Assembly (NCBI GenBank): GCA_051453625.1
Contig: JBOZIK010000001.1
Span: 238,369,952 to 238,397,285 of the forward strand
DNA: 27,334 nt
Origin: Welwitschia mirabilis
Lineage: Eukaryota; Gnetophyta; Gnetopsida; Welwitschiales
Direction of reading: 5' to 3'
In this document: piece after piece, positions 21,857 through 27,334 of the stretch
Layout of the letters: the number at the start of each line of letters is the position of its first letter
Numbering within the stretch: position 1 is the first letter of the stretch
Translations under genes and position numbers: made by a program
Notes under the pieces: model-generated
The model's database searches: none
Told to the model about the DNA's origin: nothing
What the model saw: only the letters and a program-made list of their open reading frames with translations

Positions 21857-21956
21857 NNNNNNNNNNNNNNNNNNNNNNNNNNNNNNNNNNNNNNNNNNNN
21901 NNNNNNNNNNNNNNNNNNNNNNNNNNNNNNNNNNNNNNNNNNNNNNNNNNNNNNNN
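21857..21956. other. Assembly gap, 100 N
   Basis: Placeholder-length N run with overlapping flanks. The short frames drawn across it are artefacts. Confidence 0.95.
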
Positions 21957-22671
21957 TATATTGTATAATTATTTTTTATATATTATATATTATTTATCTT
22001 TATGATTCTATAAATATTTGTTTTGAATATTATCAAGGCCTAGTTTTTTAAGATCCTATAGAATTCAATTTACTAGATTAATTTCCAATTAAATTTTTCA
22101 TTCAAAAATAGATCATACTTATGTTTCATTTAAAATGTTTATTAGAAATTCTTACTTTTTATCTAATAGAAGGTTTTAAGAATTTTCATTATATTTAAAA
22201 CCTAGTCATTAGTCCTATTAGAAATGAGAGATTTATCAAGTGGGAGAAGGGTTCCATTACTCATACAATGAGGTTATATGGATATTTTAATAAATGTCTA
22301 GCTAAGACATTTTAAATTTTTTTAATACTAAAAATAATATTAACATGCTTATGATAGATCTTTCTCATTCACCTTATGAAAAAAACCTACAATAATAGCT
22401 AGTAAGTCTTTGACATTAGGAATAGATTTTTGAAAATCATAAAAATTAAAGGTTGTTTATTAAAGTATAGGCTATATTCACTCAAGGAAGATGACATAGT
22501 ATTAAAAGAATTATTTAAATTTTTAAAATATTATAAAGAGAATTATTATATATATAATAGAAATGTTAATGATAAAGTAGTTTTTTAGCCTTTTAACATT
22601 TTAAAAGAAATTTTTTAACCATTATTTAAATGTCTTTAATTCTTAATGAATTGATAGAAAATATTAATCAT
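21957..22671 (+). pseudogene. Coding-like relic, block 4, family unknown
   Basis: Right of the gap the frame shifts by one. A single frame is then coding-like from about 22015 to 22671, broken only by stops. The clearest pieces are ISPIRNERFIKWEKGSIT and MRLYGYFNKCLAKTF (about 22204-22314), and a 60-codon stop-free stretch from about 22418 to 22595 (LLKYRLYSLKEDD, YYIYNRNVNDKVVF). It probably continues blocks 2-3. I could not identify a domain. Many of the stops would be Gln or Trp codons before a C-to-T or G-to-A change, as in the other relics here. Confidence 0.42.
22391..22671. repeat. Gap overlap, left version (matches 22772-23051)
   Basis: 281 bases recur directly after the N run with roughly 5% difference. 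Confidence 0.88.
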
Positions 22672-22771
22672 NNNNNNNNNNNNNNNNNNNNNNNNNNNNN
22701 NNNNNNNNNNNNNNNNNNNNNNNNNNNNNNNNNNNNNNNNNNNNNNNNNNNNNNNNNNNNNNNNNNNNNNN
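22672..22771. other. Assembly gap, 100 N
   Basis: Placeholder-length N run with overlapping flanks (281 bases). Confidence 0.95.
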
Positions 22772-23051
22772 AATAATAGCTAGTAAGTCTTTGATATTAG
22801 GAATAGATTTTTGAAAATCATAAAACTTAAAGGGTGTTTATTAAAGTGTAGGCTATATTCACTAAAGGAAGATGACATAGTCTTAAAAGAATTATTTAAA
22901 TTTTAAAATATTATAAATAGAATTATTATATATATGATAGAAATGTTAATGATAAAGTACTTTTTTAGCCTTTTAACATTTTAAAAGAAATTTTTTAATC
23001 ATTATTTAAATGTATTTAATTCTTAATGAATTGATATAAAATATTAATCAT
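22772..23051 (+). repeat. Gap overlap, right version of relic block 4
   Basis: This is the alternative version of 22391-22671, with a one-base deletion in a T run (about 22903) and other differences. The reading then passes into 23052-23340, where another frame is weakly coding-like around 23140-23300 (for example VWDGLDIEFFNTYKKDIT). Confidence 0.8.
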
Positions 23052-23341
23052 GTTGTATACTTGTAAATTTAACTTATTCTTTCTTTATTTTGATTAATGA
23101 AGGCTTATTAATTATGCATAATTTTAAAAAGACTTTATTTTCTATGATAAATTGAAATCTCCTAGTCTAAATTGACTAAACTATGAATTTTATAAATAAG
23201 TTTGGGATGGCCTTGATATTGAATTTTTTAACACATATAAGAAAGATATTACTATAGATTTTGTTGACTAAATGATTAATAAAGTCTTGATGAAGTTAAT
23301 ATTAAAGTTAAGAGATTACTAATTAGCCTCTTATTACTTTG

Positions 23342-23609
23342 GCATTAAAAGTTCGACATTTTTTATCTTAACTAATTTATAAAAAATAAATAGGTTTTGT
23401 GTAATGTTTCGAAGTCACTTTAAATTAAGTGATTATTGTTAAATATAAGTTATAGTTAAGAATAACTACTAAAGGTTTTGCATTAAAAGTTTAGCATTTT
23501 TTATCTTAACTAATTTATAAAAAATAAATAGGTTTTGTGTAATGTTTCAAAGTCACTTTAAATTAAGTGATTATTATTAAATATAAGTTATAGTTAATGA
23601 TAACTACTA
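23342..23609. repeat. Ungapped tandem duplication, 138-bp period
   Basis: GCATTAAAAGTT begins at 23342 and again at 23480. About 130 bases match with only a handful of differences, most of them C/T or G/A. Unlike the other duplications in the window, no N run separates the copies. Confidence 0.9.
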
Positions 23610-23958
23610 TTATGATGAAAGGATGTAAGACTTAGATTTCTAACATGTTGTTGCTTCATCTTGTTCACAAGCCTATGGTATAAGAAAGGGATCAATAAAA
23701 TACATGGATGTAATCAATGAAAACCTTGGTTAATTCCTAGAGATCCTAGAATAGGGGCTAAGGCTATAGTCCATGTATTTATATTCGACCACTAGTCCAA
23801 GTTTAGAATAAGGAATAAAGGACAAACTATTACTATTTTCATAAAGAGATCCTTCATTTTTGCCTAATTGACATGTTATCATATTTTTTATTCTTTAATC
23901 TCTAATGTTTCTTATCAAATAGAAGTTTAATATTAGTTTAGTAATTTAAAACATTACA
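23610..23958 (+). repeat. End of a Met-primed LTR, left limit unknown
   Basis: The sequence ends in ACATTACA at 23951-23958, so the LTR would finish with CA at 23957-23958, two bases before a Met-type primer site. The other LTR edge is not visible, and 23610 is only the end of the preceding duplication. No coding frame is seen. Confidence 0.5.
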
Positions 23959-23960
23959 AT

Positions 23961-23973
23961 TAGTATTAGAGCC
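23961..23973 (+). other. Primer-binding site, initiator Met-tRNA type
   Basis: TAGTATTAGAGCC differs from the TGGTATCAGAGCC site used by plant copia elements, and also by plant pararetroviruses, at two of 13 positions: one G to A and one C to T. The CA and AT just before it fit a copia LTR junction. Confidence 0.78.
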
Positions 23974-25059
23974 AAATAGTAGAAAATATGAAAGATAAAG
24001 TTCATAAGAAATTCCTAATTTCCATTAAGATCAAAAAGTAGTACCACAAAAATTCAAAGGATGGTAAAAGAAGTACATCAAAGTAAGAAAGAGACTTGAA
24101 GAATTCCATTATCCCTACTTAAAAATAAAGTAAGAAGAGAGTAGAAGCAAACATTCAAGTATTCATAAAGGAGGAGATATTCTAAAGTATAGTTATTATC
24201 ACGATATTCTTCTAAGGCTTCCCAAGAAAATTTTCACATGAAATGTCTCTGTCATGACTTGATATCATATCTAATAATTACTATTCTATTTATAAAAATA
24301 TAAACCATTTTTAATTCTTCACTAGTCTTGTCACAAGATGTGCATTACTTAACTTTAAGGAATTTAGACAAGACATATCCACTTTAGACTTATTTATAGG
24401 CGAGTATACATTTTTTGTTATTCTATAAAAAGTACCCAAAATCTAATAGTAACATGTTCTCTTATGCTAATGTATATTATTTAGCATTTTCACATCAAGC
24501 ATTTCTCACTAGCTTACTATCATAATGCTCTATCATATTACTAGTACATCAGATTTATAATGGCTACATCTTCCTTAATATCTTCTACCTTACAAACTCT
24601 GTATCACAGACAATCCTCTATCAAATACATATTCATTTCTTCAAAGCATCTCTTCTTAATTTTACATTGGTCCAAAAAGGATGCAGCCATTTTCTAATCA
24701 TTTACTGCATGCCTTCACGTATGCACAATGCCTCCCAAAATGGCTATTACATTGCCAACTTATATGTATTTGATAAGGTATTTTAAGTAGTTTTATAGGA
24801 CATTAAACAATTTTATGCTGAATTTAAATGATAATGAAGAGCTAATATAAATGACACAAAAACATATAATCTTCACTACATTTTATAGCATTTGAGGATA
24901 TTTATAATATTTCCTATATGAAGTAAGAATCTTACAAAGAATAATGCTAATGCAATACATGAAGAACTATACAAAAGCCTATCATCCATCTAATTCTTCA
25001 CATGATTATATGGATGACAAAACACTTAAGTAAAAAAGGATGCTGACTAGATCAATCTG
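23974..25059. other. No recognisable gene
   Basis: After the Met primer site a gag would be expected on the plus strand, but I could not recognise one. From about 24250 the sequence is a little less T-rich and holds no open frame of note. It could be another element or the first part of the LTR that follows. Confidence 0.4.
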
Positions 25060-25979
25060 GAATTCTTATGACATGGCATCATCTCTTGTGATGTCTGAAT
25101 GACCAGCAAGACAACACTAGAAATAGATGCTTCACAAAACTTCACCAAACTCTAGCCCTTTGTCTTATAGTTTTTTGTGCATGTGTATATTAGTCTTATC
25201 TATTTTTATAGTCTATCTTACCAATAAATATGTCCTCCACCCTTGAATTTATTTTGTGTTTTTTTGCACTAGAAATTCTTGTGATAGAAGATTAAAGGAT
25301 TGGAGATTCATCCATTTTATTGTAGAGAGACATATTTCTTATAGTTAGGTTATGCATCCTTCATTAAGGTACTACTACTTTATAACATGGATGTTAGTTT
25401 GATTCTAATTAAAACTCTATTTTTATTTTCAATCTTTCTTTTGTGCATGTTCCTTATGGTTTATGTTGCTTCTAATTCCATAATATCTTTTCTAATGACA
25501 TAGATCATAAGGGAAACCTTTGTTCTAGCTAACATTATTAGTATAGGTACATTGTATTTCTTTTACTAGGTTAACTTTGTATTATTTTTATATTCTATTC
25601 AATGTACCTGATAACTTAGGTTGGTTTTGATTTGGTGATGGAATTTCTTGATTAATCTTGGTTATACATGACTAATCTTCATGACAGGTTGATCTAGTAA
25701 TTAAAAAGAAGTTGCACTTAGTTTAGGCTTGCATTTCATTTGCATAAGTGTGTTTGCATTATTCTTGCTACATTGTTATGTATTTCTTCTTTTAAGTATA
25801 CAAATTGTTTTATTTCTAAAATTAATTCTCTTTCTTCTTATCTAAACCTTTAATGAGAATACAATATTTAGATTAATTCCATCTATATTAGTATATCAAA
25901 TTATGTAAAATTTATATTTATTTATGAATGTCAGGATCTACGTAAGAATGTAACGTTTGTGCAAATATGAACTACAACA
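25060..25979 (+). repeat. Ty3/gypsy 5' LTR (second element), left limit estimated
   Basis: The right edge is firm: ACTACAACA ends with CA at 25978-25979, three bases before an Asp-type primer site. The left edge is a guess near TGACATGGCATC at 25068, a sequence of the type with which plant gypsy LTRs often start. Inside, CTATTTTTATAG at about 25200 may be the TATA region and AATAAA near 25223 a polyadenylation signal, but the spacing is short. It would have driven the element to its right. Confidence 0.5.
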
Positions 25980-25982
25980 TCT

Positions 25983-25999
25983 TGGTGCCCTTGCTAGGA
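25983..25999 (+). other. Primer-binding site, Asp-tRNA type
   Basis: TGGTGCCCTTGCTAGGA matches 13 of 17 bases of TGGCGCCGTTGCCGGGG, the complement of the plant tRNA-Asp 3' end used by Tat/Athila elements. Three of the four differences are C to T or G to A. Confidence 0.8.
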
Positions 26000-26286
26000 A
26001 AGACTGCTTGAAGTTTAAGGATTATTGTTACTCAAGTGAGTGCTTTGGATTTTAGTTTGGATATTTACCTATCATAGCACTATATTTTTATAATAGGATA
26101 TAGGTTTCTTTTCCCCATAATTTTCATTTTGTGTTTTAAAATAAATGCCCTATCATCTGCTTCATCGTCCTTATGACACGTGATAACGATGGCCTATGTG
26201 CCTTACGTTTTTTACTTTTCTTAAGAATTAGGATTTTCCTATCATCCCCTTCATCATCTAAACAACTTAAGTGGACAACATTCTAT

Positions 26287-26296
26287 NNNNNNNNNN
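26287..26296. other. Short N run (10 bases)
   Basis: Ten unresolved bases in the gypsy leader, just left of the direct duplication. The flanks do not overlap in an obvious way. Confidence 0.9.
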
Positions 26297-26300
26297 TATT

Positions 26301-26656
26301 TTTGGCTTTTGTATGTGCTATTATCTAGGCATATCATCTGAATGACCATAGAGATGACATGCATTAAACTAAGAACTAAGCATGCTGGGACATGGTAAAT
26401 TCTATTAAGAAAGTGAAATATTAGAGAGAGGAGCTATTCATTAAAGAAAACATCTAATAAGGTTTGATTAACTACAAACTTAACCTAGATACATACATCT
26501 CAAGTATGTAAAACATTTTTAAAATTTAGTAAAAAGGAATTTTTGCATGTGCTATTATCTAGGCATATCATCTGAATAACCATAGAGATAACATGCATTA
26601 AACTAGATACACACATCTCAAGTATGTAAAAAATTTTTAAATTTTAGTAAAACAAA
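26301..26656. repeat. Direct duplication, second copy with internal deletion
   Basis: Copy 1 runs from about 26301 to 26537 and copy 2 from 26540 to 26656. Both start with TGTGCTATTATCTAGGCAT and end with ATCTCAAGTATGTAAAA followed by a T-rich piece. Copy 2 lacks about 120 bases in the middle, joined at CTAGATAC. Confidence 0.85.
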
Positions 26657-26900
26657 ATTTTTTCATTTATTATTTTAAAATTATATTTTTTAAAAGAAAG
26701 TTTTTGAAAGATACTTTATAAGAAAGTTTATAAGAAAATCATTTTATTAATATATTGAATTTTTTACAAAAACAAAATAAGGTTGCTTTGTTTAATTCCC
26801 CTATTATTATTGGAACCCCTACTATTATGCCCATAAACCCTAATGCTAATGTCATCCTTAAAAGCTTATAACAAATAAGAAACATGAAATCCAAACTCAT

Positions 26901-27334
26901 TTTGATCTACCCCCTAGTAATGATGTAGAATTAAGAAATTTAAATTCTTACTCTATTTTCAATGGAGAAAATGATAAAAATCCCTTACAATGTATAGCTG
27001 ACAATGAACAATTAGTACTTACTTCTAAAAATACTAAAGTCTTATATGAGTAACTAACTTCCAACAAAAACCTAATAAATATTATGCCTGCACCTATGAG
27101 TGATTTGTTATTACCTTACATTCTAATCCTATATATGCTTTTTCTTAGGAAAAATAGTAGATTACTTTTATAGTGGACTTAGTAGCCAAACAAAGCAACT
27201 TGTTAATTTTTTGTGTGGAGGAAATTTAATGAATTTTACATTAAAAAATGCATGAAAAGTGTTGAAAGAATTAATAGAAGTAAGTTTAACATTACCTAAA
27301 CCCTCACTTAGATAAAATCATATAGTAGGTCAAA
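26901..27334 (+). pseudogene. Ty3/gypsy (Tat/Athila-like) gag, second element, cut by window end
   Basis: The frame from 26901 to a stop near 27051 gives DLPPSNDVELRNLNSYSIF, then NGENDKNPLQCI, the region around the usual F-x-G-x2-x-E-x-P-x2-H-L block of the gag N-terminal half. After a frame change, 27148-27300 reads VDYFYSGLSSQTKQLVNFL, then CGGN, one stop, and KVLKELIEVS. This matches the FYxGLxxxxRxxVxxxxxGxF and WxxLxELAExS motifs of plant gypsy gag. It lies 900 bases after its own primer site and LTR, so element 2 is at least LTR plus gag and continues beyond the window. It is inactive here because of a frameshift and stops. Confidence 0.82.

Larger units (their letters stand above)
26000..26900 (+). 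other. Gypsy element 2 leader with an internal duplication
   Basis: About 900 bases lie between primer site and gag, as is usual for these elements. They hold two short CCTATCAT...TTCATC blocks (about 26149 and 26239), a 10-base N run at 26287-26296 and a direct duplication at 26301-26656. No gene was recognised apart from a possible early gag frame from about 26817 (PTIMPINPNANVILKSL). Confidence 0.55.

Noticed and set aside
23395-23450. Possible zinc knuckle (FCVMFRSHFKLSDYC) in the tandem duplication
   Set aside because: Cys and His are present, but the spacing does not fit C-x2-C-x4-H-x4-C and the surrounding frame is short.
1-27334. tRNA, rRNA or organelle-derived inserts
   Set aside because: I saw no cloverleaf with a conserved B box, no rRNA core sequence and no plastid-like gene on either strand by reading; a dedicated search could still find a decayed one.

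Overview
The window looks like nuclear intergenic DNA of a flowering plant. It is strongly AT-rich, holds no intact host gene that I can recognise, and every identifiable coding trace is a decayed retroelement of a kind typical of plants. These are an L1-type LINE with a DUF4283/zinc-knuckle ORF1, a Ty1/copia element with a UBN2-type gag, and Ty3/gypsy elements of the Tat/Athila kind. I cannot name the species. The sequence is a draft scaffold with nine long runs of N and two short ones. At eight of the long runs the sequence after the N's starts again with a slightly different copy of the sequence just before them, and the ninth shows the same geometry over a whole LINE copy. This looks like unmerged overlapping contig ends, probably from two haplotypes, so the window is longer than the real locus.

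Layout. 1-4905 (minus strand): two copies of one decayed LINE, each covering ORF1, the endonuclease and the start of the reverse transcriptase. 5175-5395: one member of a dispersed repeat. About 7200-9490 (plus): gag and protease of a Tat/Athila-like gypsy element, perhaps extending to 9830; no reverse transcriptase was found after it. 11789-12840 (plus): a probable relic of a plant-transposon ORF1-type protein. 13566-14677: a diverged gap overlap without a recognisable gene. 15345-15557: the second member of the dispersed repeat. About 15536-17300 (minus): gag and post-gag region of a copia element, with a decayed Met-tRNA primer site and LTR edge at 17317-17331.

18340-19205: a degenerate AT-rich array with an approximately 10-bp period. 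About 19877-23051 (plus): a long coding-like relic that I could not assign to a family. 23342-23609: an ungapped 138-bp tandem duplication. 23957-23973: an LTR end with a near-intact Met-tRNA primer site. About 25060-27334 (plus): LTR, Asp-tRNA primer site, leader and gag start of a second gypsy element that runs off the window.

No genes here work together as a living pathway; the region is a nested retroelement graveyard. Most identifiable damage at conserved residues is G to A or C to T, as expected for methylated, silenced transposons. I found no convincing undescribed functional system. The best candidates for follow-up are the unassigned relic at 19.9-23.1 kb and the 10-bp phased array next to the copia LTR.
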